NCBI GenBank assembly: GCA_015075515.1
Contig: JABTUE010000001.1
Span: forward strand, 248,001-312,000
Direction of reading: 5' to 3'
Length of the DNA: 64,000 nt
Source of the DNA: Planctomycetota bacterium
Lineage (GTDB): Bacteria; Planctomycetota; UBA8742; UBA2392
Both the position numbers and the translations under genes were made by a program. The notes under the pieces were generated by a model. That model ran no database searches. It had not been told where the DNA came from and saw only the letters and a list, made by a program, of their open reading frames with translations. Each line of letters begins with the position of its first letter. The stretch's first letter is position 1. Shown here piece after piece: positions 25,478 to 34,102 of this stretch.

Positions 25478-27373
25478 ATGCCGATTGCGTTTTCTGTTGA
25501 TTTCCCCCGGATCGTGGCCGTCGAGGTCACGGGTTCGGCCAAAAAGCCGCGGCTCAAGCGCGTCGAGATCGGCGAATTGGCCGAGCCACGCAACGAAGAC
25601 GGCACCTTTGTGGCCGACAAACAGGGCCACCTGAACGCCCAGGTCGCGGCCTTCATCAAGGACCGCAAGCTGGATTCCGGCAAGCAGTACCTGCTGGTCG
25701 GGCCTGACGCCATGCGTTACCGCGACCTGCGGCTGGCGTTTTCCGACAAGCGCCAGATCAACCGCGTGCTGCCGTTTCAGGTTGAGGGCCTGATCCCGAA
25801 CATCCCGATTGAAGACCTGGCGCTGGGGTACATTCCGCTGGTGTCCGAGCCCGGCAGTTCCCAGTTGCTGGTGCACGCCGCCGACCGCGACTACATCCGC
25901 CAGCGCCTGATCGCGCTTGAGGAAGCCGGCTGCGCCATCGAGGCCGTGGACAGCCATCTTTCCGGCACGATCAACCTGGGTCTGCTGCACCCCGAACTGG
26001 CGGCCGACAAGCCGCCCACGCTGTGGCTGGATTTCGCCGGCACCACCGCGGCGGTCATGATCGTGGACAAGGGTGTGGTTCAGACCGCGCGCGTGTTTGT
26101 CAGCCCGTACCTGGCCGGCGCCGTGGGCGCGGCGGCCGCCGCCGACGCCAAGACCGCCGCCGATTCGGCGCGCCGCGAGGCCGAGGCGCGGGCGCGCGAA
26201 ATCGCGGCCAAGAACGGACTGAACACCGACAGCGTGAAACTGCCCGGCGCGGATTCGGCCAGCCTGCCCAAGGGCGAAAGCGTCAACATGGGCGCGGCCC
26301 AGGTGGCGGACCGTATCCGCCACATGTCCAGCGACGACAAACTCAAGTTCGTGCAGCGCGTGGCGATTGAGGCCCGGCGCACACTGGCGATTTCGCGCCT
26401 GGACGCCGAGCCCGCGCGGCTGGTGGTTTCGGGTCTGGGTGCCGAGGGCCCGGACCTGGCGACGCTGCTGGGCAACGACCTGCGCCTGGAACAGACCGTG
26501 GCCGTGGATCTGATGCAGGCCCTGAACACCAAAGACGACCAGCGCCTGCCGGATCTGGGCGAACTGACGTACCTGACCGGCGTGGCGCTGAAGGGCCTGG
26601 GTCGCGATGTCACGGGCATTGACTTCCGCACCGGCAACCTGGCCGCTGGCACACTGCTGGATTACGCGCGCACGCCGCTGGCGTTTACGGCCACGCTGGC
26701 ACTGCTGTTCGGCGCGATTCTGTGCCTGGTCAGTTACACCCATGTGCGGCGCTACAAGGCCGACATCGCGCACCTGCGCGGCGACGCCGAAGACGGCCTG
26801 CGCCAGTTTCACGCCATGGCGTTTCGTGACGTGAACAAGACCAAGGTCGTGCCCAAACAGGAACAGACCGAACGCGAATATTACGTCAACGAGGAAGACC
26901 CGGCCGCCGAAATCAACAACAACTACGACCGGCTGCTGCGCCACCAGAAACGACTGCAGGGCGCCACCACGGACAACTTTCTGCGGCCCCAGCCCGCCGA
27001 CCAGATTCTGGCGCTGGTGCTTCGGACCCTGACCGAGGCCAAACCCAGCTACGACTTCGTGCTGCTGCACATAGACATCAAGAACAACAACCTGAACATT
27101 GACTATTTTGCCAGCCTGTCCGAAACCGCCGAAGAACTGGCCAAGGTGGGCAACGTGCGCGAGGCCGACCGCATGTACGACGCCCTGCGCAAGATGACGC
27201 GCGGCAACCCCAAGTTCTTTGCCGATGAACCCAAACAGACCTTCAGTTCGCGCGCCCAGGTCGGGCCTGAAGAACGCAAGGCCGACCAGGTGAAGATCCA
27301 GATTCCGCTGGTGAAACCCGAGCGCAAGGCGCCGGCCGCCAAGCCCGCGACGCCGGGCAAGGGAGGAGCCTGA
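25478..27373 (+). CDS. GspL/PilM-like actin-fold protein with membrane segment
   Basis: The 631-residue protein has an N-terminal actin-like half resembling GspL/PilM: SVDFPRIVAVEV at the start, a GspL-like DRDYIRQRLIALEEAGCAIE near 140, and LWLDFAGTTAAVMIVDKG near 180. An Ala/Arg-rich coiled-coil insertion lies at about 205-260. One membrane helix lies at about 398-423 (LAFTATLALLFGAILCLVSY) and is followed by a PilN-like coiled coil and a periplasmic domain, ending in a Pro/Lys-rich tail. It would form the inner-membrane platform that links a cytoplasmic ATPase to the pseudopilus. The following GspM-like gene starts 1 nt after its stop, indicating co-translation. No GspE, GspF or GspD is in the window. 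Confidence 0.75.
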   Translation: MPIAFSVDFPRIVAVEVTGSAKKPRLKRVEIGELAEPRNEDGTFVADKQGHLNAQVAAFIKDRKLDSGKQYLLVGPDAMRYRDLRLAFSDKRQINRVLPFQVEGLIPNIPIEDLALGYIPLVSEPGSSQLLVHAADRDYIRQRLIALEEAGCAIEAVDSHLSGTINLGLLHPELAADKPPTLWLDFAGTTAAVMIVDKGVVQTARVFVSPYLAGAVGAAAAADAKTAADSARREAEARAREIAAKNGLNTDSVKLPGADSASLPKGESVNMGAAQVADRIRHMSSDDKLKFVQRVAIEARRTLAISRLDAEPARLVVSGLGAEGPDLATLLGNDLRLEQTVAVDLMQALNTKDDQRLPDLGELTYLTGVALKGLGRDVTGIDFRTGNLAAGTLLDYARTPLAFTATLALLFGAILCLVSYTHVRRYKADIAHLRGDAEDGLRQFHAMAFRDVNKTKVVPKQEQTEREYYVNEEDPAAEINNNYDRLLRHQKRLQGATTDNFLRPQPADQILALVLRTLTEAKPSYDFVLLHIDIKNNNLNIDYFASLSETAEELAKVGNVREADRMYDALRKMTRGNPKFFADEPKQTFSSRAQVGPEERKADQVKIQIPLVKPERKAPAAKPATPGKGGA

Positions 27374-27374
27374 C

Positions 27375-28013
27375 ATGCAGGACGGCGGCGAAGGTTCCAG
27401 GGCCATGAACGCGTACATCGTCGTGTGCTTCGTGCTCGCGGCGGCGGCGCTGGTGGGTTACAAGGTCACCAACGACGAGCGCGCCGAGCTGTCCGACGAA
27501 TACCGCGCCCTGGCCCAGAAGGTGGCCGACATCCAGGGCGGTCTGGCGCCGAACATCGCCGATTACTACCGCAAGGAAAAGAACGGTCTGATCTTCACCG
27601 TGCGCAAGGATGTCAAGGACGACACCTACAAGTCGCTGAAAGCCGTGGCCGAAGAACTGGGTATCAACGAATCCGCCGGCGCCGACGACCGGCTGGACGT
27701 GGTCAACGAGCGCCCGCGCCTTCAGTTCAAGGAGTACTACGAGTGCGCCTGCACGGTCACGCTCAAGAACGTGACCCAAAGCGAGTGGGCGGCGTTTCTG
27801 CGCAAGGTGATGGACCCGCTGGCCGAAAAAAACCTGCTGGACCAGTACCTGGTGGTTGAAAGTGTGGACATCAAGCGCAAGGAATCGAACTTCAAGAAGC
27901 TCGAAATTTACTCCGAGGTCGGCGGCCGCTATGTGGACCGCAGCCTGTGGGATGCCACCTTCCGCTTTGTGTGGTTCCTCAGCAAGGAAGAGTACGACGC
28001 GGCCACGAACTGA
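27375..28013 (+). CDS. GspM-like inner-membrane protein
   Basis: The 212-residue protein has GGAGG shortly before the ATG and a single N-terminal membrane helix at about residues 11-30 (MNAYIVVCFVLAAAALVGYK). A coiled coil follows (ERAELSDEYRALAQKVADI), then an alpha/beta extracytoplasmic domain, typical of GspM/PilO architecture. Directly downstream of the GspL-like gene, it is the expected partner in the assembly platform. Sequence identity to known GspM is not evident by eye; the call rests on topology and position. Confidence 0.65.
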   Translation: MQDGGEGSRAMNAYIVVCFVLAAAALVGYKVTNDERAELSDEYRALAQKVADIQGGLAPNIADYYRKEKNGLIFTVRKDVKDDTYKSLKAVAEELGINESAGADDRLDVVNERPRLQFKEYYECACTVTLKNVTQSEWAAFLRKVMDPLAEKNLLDQYLVVESVDIKRKESNFKKLEIYSEVGGRYVDRSLWDATFRFVWFLSKEEYDAATN

Positions 28014-28020
28014 CGCCGTG

Positions 28021-29490
28021 CTACTGCCCGTCATAGACTTCTTCAATCGCAATGTCCGCCGGCGCCTCACGTCGCGCCCGCCAGCGTCGTTTGGCCCAGG
28101 CCACAACACTGAGCACAGCCAGCGTCAACGCCAGCGTGGGGGCGGCAAAGCGCAGGATCTTTTCCGCCACCATCAGGCGCGGTTTGCCCATGGCCTCACC
28201 CAGCCGTTCGGCCGGGGTTACAAGGGCGTCAATCGGTTCGCCGCCTGAGCGCGCCAGAACGTGCCCGTCCCAGGTGATGATCGCGCCGCCGCCGTCCCAC
28301 ACGCAGGCCTGGCGGGCGTGGCGCACCAGCGCGCCGCGGCGCTGTTCGCGCAGCCACCAGGCTGCTTCGGCCGGGTGCAGCGGTCGGCGCGCCGTGGTGC
28401 ACAACTGCACGTCGTGGTGGGCGGTGCCGGCCTGCGGCGGAATCAGGGCCGGGTGCAGTGTCAGCACGCCGGGGCCGTCCACCACCAGCGGGTCGCCGTC
28501 CAGTTCGCCGGGCGCGCCCTGCCAGCGCCGCTGTGCCTGCGGCACGCGCGAGCGCAGAAACAGGTAGCCCGTGCTGTGCGTATCCTGGGCAATCACCAGC
28601 GCCAGCGCGCACTGCAGGCTGTCCGAGACTTCGCCGGCGCGGGCCAGGACCTCGGCCTGTGCGGCGTCGTCGGCGGCGCGCGTCACGCCCCACAACACCA
28701 GCGCGCCGCGCGCGTCGGGGCCCAGCATGTCGCGCGTGGCCCGGTCCATGTCAGGGCCGGCCGGCACCACCACAATCCGCTGCGGGTCACCGGCGTAGTA
28801 GCGGCCGGCCGCGTCGCGGGCACCCAGCACGTCCACTCCGGCCAGAACCGCCAGTGCCGCGACCAGTGCCGCGCCGGCCCACGGTTTGCGGCCCGGCACG
28901 CGGCAAAGCTCGGCCGCCAGCCACGCCAGCGCCGCAAACACGCCCGCCACGGCGGCCAGCCCCAGCTTGGCATAGGCCGGACGCGCCAGTTCGCTGTCAA
29001 TCAGGCCGCCCAGAGGCACCAGCATGCCGCCCGCCGGCGGAATCAGCGCCAGCGCCCCGACCAGCGCCAGTCCCAGAATCGCCGGGCGCAGAGTCCAGGG
29101 CAGCCTTGTGGTGCAAAACGGCAGTTCCACTGTGGCGTAGGCCAGCGCCGGCAGCAGCGTGGCTGCCAGCCACAGCGGCCAGGGCGATTCGGGCCCGTCC
29201 AGCAGCCACAGCGTCTGGGCCACGTTGGCCGCGCCCAGCACGGGAAGCGCCACCAGCAGCGCCGCCACCGGCCCCGCGCCGCGGCAGGCCAGGCTCAACG
29301 GCACCAGCGCCAGCCAGCACAGCGGCCACCAGCCGACCATGTCGCCGCACAGGTACAGCAGCAGCGTGGTGACGCCGCCCACGGCCAGACGCGGCGCCAG
29401 CGTGCGCAACCCGCCCAGCAATTCCTCGTGTTCCAGCGGCGTCAGCAGCGGGGCCCTTGCGGGAACAAGACTGGGGTCGGGCTCGTTCAT
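28021..29490 (-). CDS. Polytopic membrane protein resembling apolipoprotein N-acyltransferase
   Basis: The protein has 489 residues. About six hydrophobic segments fill residues 35-230, followed by a soluble alpha/beta domain at about 235-435 and a last membrane helix at about 450-470 (FAAPTLALTLAVLSVVAWAK). This order matches Lnt (membrane bundle, nitrilase-like domain, C-terminal helix). However, I cannot find the Lnt Glu-Lys-Cys catalytic arrangement with confidence, and the nitrilase core looks divergent. It may be a degenerate or retasked Lnt relative. It converges on the GspM-like gene with 7 nt between stops. Confidence 0.55.
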   Translation of the reverse strand: MNEPDPSLVPARAPLLTPLEHEELLGGLRTLAPRLAVGGVTTLLLYLCGDMVGWWPLCWLALVPLSLACRGAGPVAALLVALPVLGAANVAQTLWLLDGPESPWPLWLAATLLPALAYATVELPFCTTRLPWTLRPAILGLALVGALALIPPAGGMLVPLGGLIDSELARPAYAKLGLAAVAGVFAALAWLAAELCRVPGRKPWAGAALVAALAVLAGVDVLGARDAAGRYYAGDPQRIVVVPAGPDMDRATRDMLGPDARGALVLWGVTRAADDAAQAEVLARAGEVSDSLQCALALVIAQDTHSTGYLFLRSRVPQAQRRWQGAPGELDGDPLVVDGPGVLTLHPALIPPQAGTAHHDVQLCTTARRPLHPAEAAWWLREQRRGALVRHARQACVWDGGGAIITWDGHVLARSGGEPIDALVTPAERLGEAMGKPRLMVAEKILRFAAPTLALTLAVLSVVAWAKRRWRARREAPADIAIEEVYDGQ

Positions 29491-29590
29491 CGTGACCAGG
29501 CATTGACCCCGATGCCGGGGACAGTTACATGGGCGGCTTGCTGTCGGTCGTGCAGCCTATCGAGCAGGCCGCGCACCGGGAAGGAGAGCC

Positions 29591-30025
29591 GTGTCTCGAA
29601 CCGCATGTGTTTTGCTTGTGCTTGCGGCCGTTGCCGTCGGCGCCTGCAGCGGCAAGTACCGCCGTGATTTCGGCGGCGGCGAGGCCGTGACCCGCGCCGA
29701 TCCCGCCGCCCGCGTGCTGGTGCTGGATGACGCCGGCTCGGCCGAGATCTCGGTGTGGGAAGGCGTGGTTACGTTTGACCTGCGCGATTACCAGGATTGG
29801 GTGCAGGGACACATCCCCGGCGCCCGCCGCCTGACACTGGAAGACCTGAACAACGGCCGCGGCCTGCCTGACGACCGCGACGTGCCCGTGATGTTCATGG
29901 GCGACGGTCCGCTGGACCAGCGCCCCGAACAGGCCGCCCGCGCGGCACTGGAACGCGGCCACCGCAACGTGCAGTACTTCCGCGGCGGCTGGCAGGCCTG
30001 GACCGCCGGCCGCACGGCGCGGTAA
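29591..30025 (+). CDS. Rhodanese-like lipoprotein lacking the catalytic Cys
   Basis: The 144-residue protein starts at GTG, with AAGGAG 4 nt upstream. The signal peptide ends in the lipobox VGAC (Cys-19). Residues about 45-140 follow the rhodanese pattern: FDLRDYQDWVQGHIPGARRL, then the loop, then YFRGGWQAW. In active rhodaneses the loop has a Cys after the central strand; here the loop reads FMGDGPLDQRPEQA and contains no Cys. It is likely anchored outside the cytoplasm and non-catalytic, perhaps binding a small anion or partner. Confidence 0.75.
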   Translation: MSRTACVLLVLAAVAVGACSGKYRRDFGGGEAVTRADPAARVLVLDDAGSAEISVWEGVVTFDLRDYQDWVQGHIPGARRLTLEDLNNGRGLPDDRDVPVMFMGDGPLDQRPEQAARAALERGHRNVQYFRGGWQAWTAGRTAR

Positions 30026-30424
30026 CTATTCCGTGAATGTGCAGTGCAGCGGGTCGAACAGCGCGCCGAAATGATCCACCGGCTGGCGCAGTTGCTTGAG
30101 CACGTCCTTGGCCAGCCCGCGCAGTTCTTCTTTATGTTTCTGGGCCATCTCTTCACCGGCCACGTCGGAATACACCAGGTGCATGGTTACGTAGGCCTTG
30201 AAATCCGAAAGTTCCAGGTACAGGCCGTCGTAGGGTGTGGTGAAGACATAGCTGAAGGTGCTCTGCTTGCCCTTGGGCAGCTTGTTGTTCGGATAGCCGA
30301 ATCGGTGCAATGCGGCGTAGGCGGCGGCCCAGGGCGTCAGTTCGTACTCTTCCACGAGGTCAAGCCGGCCGCGCCGGTGCTCGTCGAGGAACTTAAGGGC
30401 CGATTTGGACGCGAGTTCCGCCAT
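30026..30424 (-). CDS. Small conserved protein of unknown function
   Basis: From the ATG at 30424 the protein has 132 residues; an earlier in-frame start would make it 154 and overlap the previous gene. It is soluble and rich in aromatic residues (WAAAYAALHRFGYPNNKLPK, FTTPYDGLYLELSDF) with a helical C-terminal half. It is the last gene of the minus-strand tpiA-to-decarboxylase run. Its stop directly abuts that of the rhodanese-like gene on the other strand. No family was recognised. Confidence 0.65.
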   Translation of the reverse strand: MAELASKSALKFLDEHRRGRLDLVEEYELTPWAAAYAALHRFGYPNNKLPKGKQSTFSYVFTTPYDGLYLELSDFKAYVTMHLVYSDVAGEEMAQKHKEELRGLAKDVLKQLRQPVDHFGALFDPLHCTFTE

Positions 30425-30461
30425 TGGTGACAGTCTACCCCACCAAGGCCGGGGCGTCCAA

Positions 30462-31016
30462 TCACAGCAACGCAAGTACTTGCTTGGCAATCACTTCGGG
30501 CTCGGCCAGTCGGCCCTCACCCTGCCAGCCGCAGGCCAGGTCGCCGGTATCGGGGGCAATGAAGTGATAACCCCTTTGCTGCAAGGTCTTTACGTTGGCG
30601 CGTGTGGCCGGGTTCTTCCACATGCGGGTGTTCATGGCCGGAGCAAACACGATCGGTTTTTCGTCAGGCAGGCAGGACAGGATCAGTGTGCTGACGGGCT
30701 CGTCAGCGATGCCGGTCGCGGCCTTGGCCAGGATGTTGGCCGTGGCCGGGGCGATCAGCAGCAGGTCGAGTTCATCGGCCAGGTCAATGTGTTTGGGCTT
30801 GGTGTGGGTGGGTTCCCACAGACTGGTGATGACCGGGTTGCCGGTCAGGGCCAGAAAGGTCTGGGCGCCGATGAACTGCTGGGCGCTGGGCGTCATGGCC
30901 ACGGTGCAGTCGGCGTGGTCGCGCAGATGCTTGTGCAGCACGGCGATCTTGAAAGCCGCGATGCTGCCACAGACGCCGATCACGATGTGGGGCCGCTTTT
31001 TGTTTTTCTTGGCCAT
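30462..31016 (-). CDS. coaC: Phosphopantothenoylcysteine decarboxylase, stand-alone
   Basis: The 184-residue flavoprotein decarboxylates 4'-phosphopantothenoylcysteine in coenzyme A synthesis. Visible family features are the FMN-binding start IVIGVCGSIAAFK, the His in PTHTKPKHIDLA, PATANILAKAATGIAD, the substrate motif APAMNTRMW, and the substrate-recognition flap DLACGWQGEGRLAEP with its conserved Cys. In most bacteria this domain is fused to CoaB in a protein of about 400 residues; here only the decarboxylase half exists and the next gene is unrelated to CoaB. The location after gmk and rpoZ is the classical place for coaBC. Confidence 0.88.
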   Translation of the reverse strand: MAKKNKKRPHIVIGVCGSIAAFKIAVLHKHLRDHADCTVAMTPSAQQFIGAQTFLALTGNPVITSLWEPTHTKPKHIDLADELDLLLIAPATANILAKAATGIADEPVSTLILSCLPDEKPIVFAPAMNTRMWKNPATRANVKTLQQRGYHFIAPDTGDLACGWQGEGRLAEPEVIAKQVLALL

Positions 31017-31094
31017 GTTGATGGAACAACCGGCCGGCGGGCCGCAGTCCGCAGTTTATGCCGGTTGCGGACTTCGGACCGCCGACCCGGGCGG

Positions 31095-31334
31095 TTAGTC
31101 TTCCGCGTGGACGACGTGCTGGTCGTCTTCGGACAGGTTGATCTTGTTGTTCTTGAATTCCTCGACGGCGATGAACACGTAGTCTTTTTCGTGTTTCTGG
31201 TCAACCTTGATCAGTTTGGGCGCGCCCTTGACCAGCTCGTTGACCCGGCGCTGCAACAGCACGGTAAGGCGGAACTTGCCGCCGGCGCGGGCGTAGAGTT
31301 TTTCAAGCTCGGGGTAGTCCAGTGCGAACGACAT
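31095..31334 (-). CDS. rpoZ: DNA-directed RNA polymerase omega subunit
   Basis: This small protein of 79 residues has an omega-like helical core (KFRLTVLLQRRVNELVKGAP followed by KLIKV) and an acidic C-terminal tail. It lies between gmk and the CoA decarboxylase gene, the usual position of rpoZ. It helps assemble and stabilise the beta-prime subunit of RNA polymerase. The call rests on this combination of core and context. Confidence 0.85.
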   Translation of the reverse strand: MSFALDYPELEKLYARAGGKFRLTVLLQRRVNELVKGAPKLIKVDQKHEKDYVFIAVEEFKNNKINLSEDDQHVVHAED

Positions 31335-31387
31335 GTTGCCTCCTGTGTCCTGGTGCTTCGGTTTGCGCGGGCGGAACTCCGCCGCCC

Positions 31388-32020
31388 TTACTCCGGTTGG
31401 GGCTTCAGCCCCGGGTACAGCAGTTCGCCGGCGTCGCGGCGATCCTTCAGTTTTTCGCGGGCCGCCGTTACCAGCGCGTGCACTTCTTCGACGCAGCGGT
31501 CCAGATTTTCGTTCACGACCAGGTGGTCGTAAACCGCCCTGGCCCGGTGCATTTCCACTTCCGCCGCGTGCAGCCGCACCGTTTGCTGCTTTGCGTCCTC
31601 GGTGCCGCGGCCCTGCAGCCGCCGCGCCAGTTCGGCCTTGTCCGGCGGCAGCAGAAAAATCAGCAGCGCGTCCAGATCGCGCGCGCGCACCTGTTCGCCG
31701 CCGGCCACGTCAATCACCAGCAGCATCACCTGGTCCAGCGCGATCGCGCGGCGCAACGGCTCTTTGGGCGTGCCGTAGAAATTGCCGTGCACCTGCGCGT
31801 GCTCGATCAGTTCGCCGTGGGCGACCAGCCCTTCAAACGTTTCGCGGCTGACAAACTGGTAATCCCTGCCCTCCTGTTCCCCGGCGCGGATCGGCCGCGT
31901 CGTGACGCTGATGGACCGCACATAATCCGGGTGCTGCAGCAGCCGGGCCGCAACGGTGGACTTGCCCACGCCCGAAGGGCCGGAAAGCACCACCAGCAGA
32001 CCGGGAAGCCTCTGCGCCAC
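31388..32020 (-). CDS. gmk: Guanylate kinase
   Basis: The 210-residue protein has the P-loop SGPSGVGKST at residues 13-22, the GMP-binding section SISVTTRPIRAGEQEGRDYQ, and the lid/adenine region HGNFYGTPKEPLRRAI. It phosphorylates GMP to GDP. It starts 6 nt after the yicC stop on the same strand, as in many bacteria. Length and motifs are normal. Confidence 0.96.
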   Translation of the reverse strand: MAQRLPGLLVVLSGPSGVGKSTVAARLLQHPDYVRSISVTTRPIRAGEQEGRDYQFVSRETFEGLVAHGELIEHAQVHGNFYGTPKEPLRRAIALDQVMLLVIDVAGGEQVRARDLDALLIFLLPPDKAELARRLQGRGTEDAKQQTVRLHAAEVEMHRARAVYDHLVVNENLDRCVEEVHALVTAAREKLKDRRDAGELLYPGLKPQPE

Positions 32021-32026
32021 AGCCTC

Positions 32027-32908
32027 TCACTCGAGGTTCTGTACCTGTTCCTTGATCTTCTCGATCTCGGACTTCATTTCCACCGCCATGCCCGCCAGTT
32101 CCGCGTCGTTGGCCTTGCTGGCCAGCGTGTTGGCCTCGCGCAGCATTTCCTGGGCCACAAAATCCAGCTTGCGGCCGACCTCGCCGTTTGCGCCCAGCGC
32201 CTTCAGAAACTGGGCACAGTGGTGTTCCAGGCGCGTGGTCTCCTCGGTCACGTCGCAGCGGTCGGCGAACATCGCCACCTCGCGCGCGATCGCGGCCTCG
32301 TCGGCGGCCACGCCGGAATCGGCCAGCAGCTTGTCAATCCGCTGCTTCAGCTTCAGCCGGTACTCCTGCACCACCTGCGGGGCGCGGCTTACGGCGCGGG
32401 CCGCAAGCTGCGCCACGTTTTTCACCCGTCCCTCCAGTTCGCGCGCCAGGCTTTCGCCTTCGCGCGCGCGCATTTCGCGCAGCCCGGACAGGGCGCCGCC
32501 CAGCGCGGTGCCCACCGCCGCCCGCAGCGCTTCGTCGGGCTGAAGCGGCTCGGCCTGTTCCAGCACCGCCCCGTCCATCACCAGCAGGTCCGCCAGTTCC
32601 GGCTCGCGCGACCCGTGTTTGCGCGCGATTTCGCGCAGCCGGGGCAGCCACTGGGCCAGCAGCGGCTCGTTCAGGCTGTACGTCACGTCGGGCCGGCCGC
32701 GGTCAAAGGCCACATTGACGTACACCGACCCGCGGGCCAGCGCGCCGCGAATCTGGGCCTCCAGTTCGGCCTCAAGTTCCGCGAATGCCTCGGGCAGGCG
32801 CAGGCTGACCTTGAGGAACCGGTTGTTAACCGATTTGACCTCGACAGTCACGGCGCCAAGCGCGTGGGTGGCCGACGCGCGGCCAAAGCCGGTCATGCCG
32901 TAGGGCAA
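32027..32908 (-). CDS. yicC: YicC family endoribonuclease-like protein
   Basis: The 293-residue protein has the family N-terminus MTGFGRASATHALGAVTVEV followed by KSVNNRFLKV and the C-terminus LREANTLASKANDAELAGMA followed by VEMKSEIEKIKEQVQNLE. E. coli YicC is reported to act in RNA turnover; the activity here is inferred from family. Its start codon begins 1 nt after the secG stop, and gmk follows after 6 nt, so the three genes are co-transcribed. Confidence 0.93.
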   Translation of the reverse strand: MPYGMTGFGRASATHALGAVTVEVKSVNNRFLKVSLRLPEAFAELEAELEAQIRGALARGSVYVNVAFDRGRPDVTYSLNEPLLAQWLPRLREIARKHGSREPELADLLVMDGAVLEQAEPLQPDEALRAAVGTALGGALSGLREMRAREGESLARELEGRVKNVAQLAARAVSRAPQVVQEYRLKLKQRIDKLLADSGVAADEAAIAREVAMFADRCDVTEETTRLEHHCAQFLKALGANGEVGRKLDFVAQEMLREANTLASKANDAELAGMAVEMKSEIEKIKEQVQNLE

Positions 32909-33238
32909 TTACTTGCTCCCGTCCGCCGGGGTTTCCGTGCCGGCGTCGTCCAGGCCGCGGCCGTCGGCTGTTTTCGTGCCGGTGCTGACCAGGCTGAACA
33001 CCAGCGCCAGAACCACAAACGTCGCACCCATGAAGGTGATGACCTTGTCCACTACCGCCTGGCCTTTGGTGCCGAACGCGCCGCCGCCGTCGCCGCCGCC
33101 GAACGCCGCGCCGATGCCGCCGGTGTCGCTCTGGCGGAACAGCACAAACACAATCAGCGCCACGCAGTTCAGAACGAACAGCGTGGCCAGAAGAATCAGC
33201 AGGGTGTTGCTTGCCGCCGCCAGCATGTTCATGGCCAC
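32909..33238 (-). CDS. secG: Protein translocase subunit SecG
   Basis: The 109-residue protein has two membrane segments, about residues 11-32 (NTLLILLATLFVLNCVALIV) and 67-85. Between them is the SecG loop pattern FRQSDTGGIGAAFGGG. A short polar tail follows. SecG assists SecYE in protein export. It sits 3 nt after the tpiA stop, a common tpiA-secG arrangement. Confidence 0.92.
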   Translation of the reverse strand: MAMNMLAAASNTLLILLATLFVLNCVALIVFVLFRQSDTGGIGAAFGGGDGGGAFGTKGQAVVDKVITFMGATFVVLALVFSLVSTGTKTADGRGLDDAGTETPADGSK

Positions 33239-33241
33239 TCC

Positions 33242-33976
33242 TCAGGACGCGCTTTTGGCCGCGTCGTCTATTGCCGCCAGACTGTCATACTCCAGACTGC
33301 CGCCGCCCACCAGCAGCCCGTTTACTTCGGCCAGCGCCAGCAGCTCGGCCGCGTTTTCGGGCTTCACACTGCCGCCGTACAGAATCGGCTGTTTGGCCAG
33401 TCCCAGTTTGTCCAGTTCCGCCCGCACCAGCGCGTGCATCGGCGCGATTTCGGCCGCCGTCGCGTTCACGCCCGTGCCGATTGCCCACACCGGCTCATAG
33501 GCCACGGCGCACAGGCGCCCGCGTTCCACGGCCGCCAGTTTCGACAGCAGCGCCAGTTGCTCGCGCACCGTGTCTTCGGCCTTGCCGGCCTTGCGGCGGG
33601 CCAGGGTTTCGCCCACACAGAACAGTGGGGCCAGCCCGGCCTGGGCCGCGCGGCGCAGTTTGGCCAGCAACCGGGCGGCGTCTTCGCCGTAGCCCTGGCG
33701 GCGTTCGCTGTGGCCGACCAGCACCATGCCGCAGCCCAGATCGGCAAGCATTTCGGCGCTGACATCGCCGGTAAAGGCTCCGTCAAGTTCCGGGCTGACG
33801 TCCTGTGCGCCCAGCTTGCACTGGCTGCCCTTGATAGCCGCGCCCACGGCATCCAGGTGCGGAAAGGCCGGAAACAGCCAGCAGGCCCGGCCGTCCCTGG
33901 CCAGGCGCCCGGCCAGCGCGCTTGCGGACCCGCGGCGCAGGTTCATTTTCCAGTTGGCGGCTACAATCTTGGGCAT
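33242..33976 (-). CDS. tpiA: Triose-phosphate isomerase
   Basis: From the ATG at 33976 the protein has 244 residues and begins MPKIVAANWKMNL. The upstream 33 in-frame codons are not family-like and are excluded. Catalytic residues are visible: Lys-10 in NWKMN, the His in GHSERRQ, and the Glu in AYEPVWAIGTG. The phosphate-binding section is LYGGSVKPENA near the C-terminus. It interconverts dihydroxyacetone phosphate and glyceraldehyde 3-phosphate. It is the first gene of the tpiA-secG-yicC-gmk-rpoZ operon. Confidence 0.96.
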   Translation of the reverse strand: MPKIVAANWKMNLRRGSASALAGRLARDGRACWLFPAFPHLDAVGAAIKGSQCKLGAQDVSPELDGAFTGDVSAEMLADLGCGMVLVGHSERRQGYGEDAARLLAKLRRAAQAGLAPLFCVGETLARRKAGKAEDTVREQLALLSKLAAVERGRLCAVAYEPVWAIGTGVNATAAEIAPMHALVRAELDKLGLAKQPILYGGSVKPENAAELLALAEVNGLLVGGGSLEYDSLAAIDDAAKSAS

Positions 33977-34102
33977 AGGGCACGCACCCGCGGCCAAAGC
34001 GGGCCGAATACGGTAGCAACCGCGCCGGTCTAGGGAAGGGCGGGGGGAGCCTGGGATTGCCGCCCCGGTTGACATTGGGCCGTTGCTGCCGACACTTGGG
34101 GC

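Noticed and set aside
25244..27418. A 724-codon minus-strand frame
   Set aside because: Antisense shadow of the GspL-like gene and the hflX start region.
31322..34033. A 903-codon plus-strand frame
   Set aside because: It spans the entire gmk-yicC-secG-tpiA operon in antisense and shows no protein-like motif.
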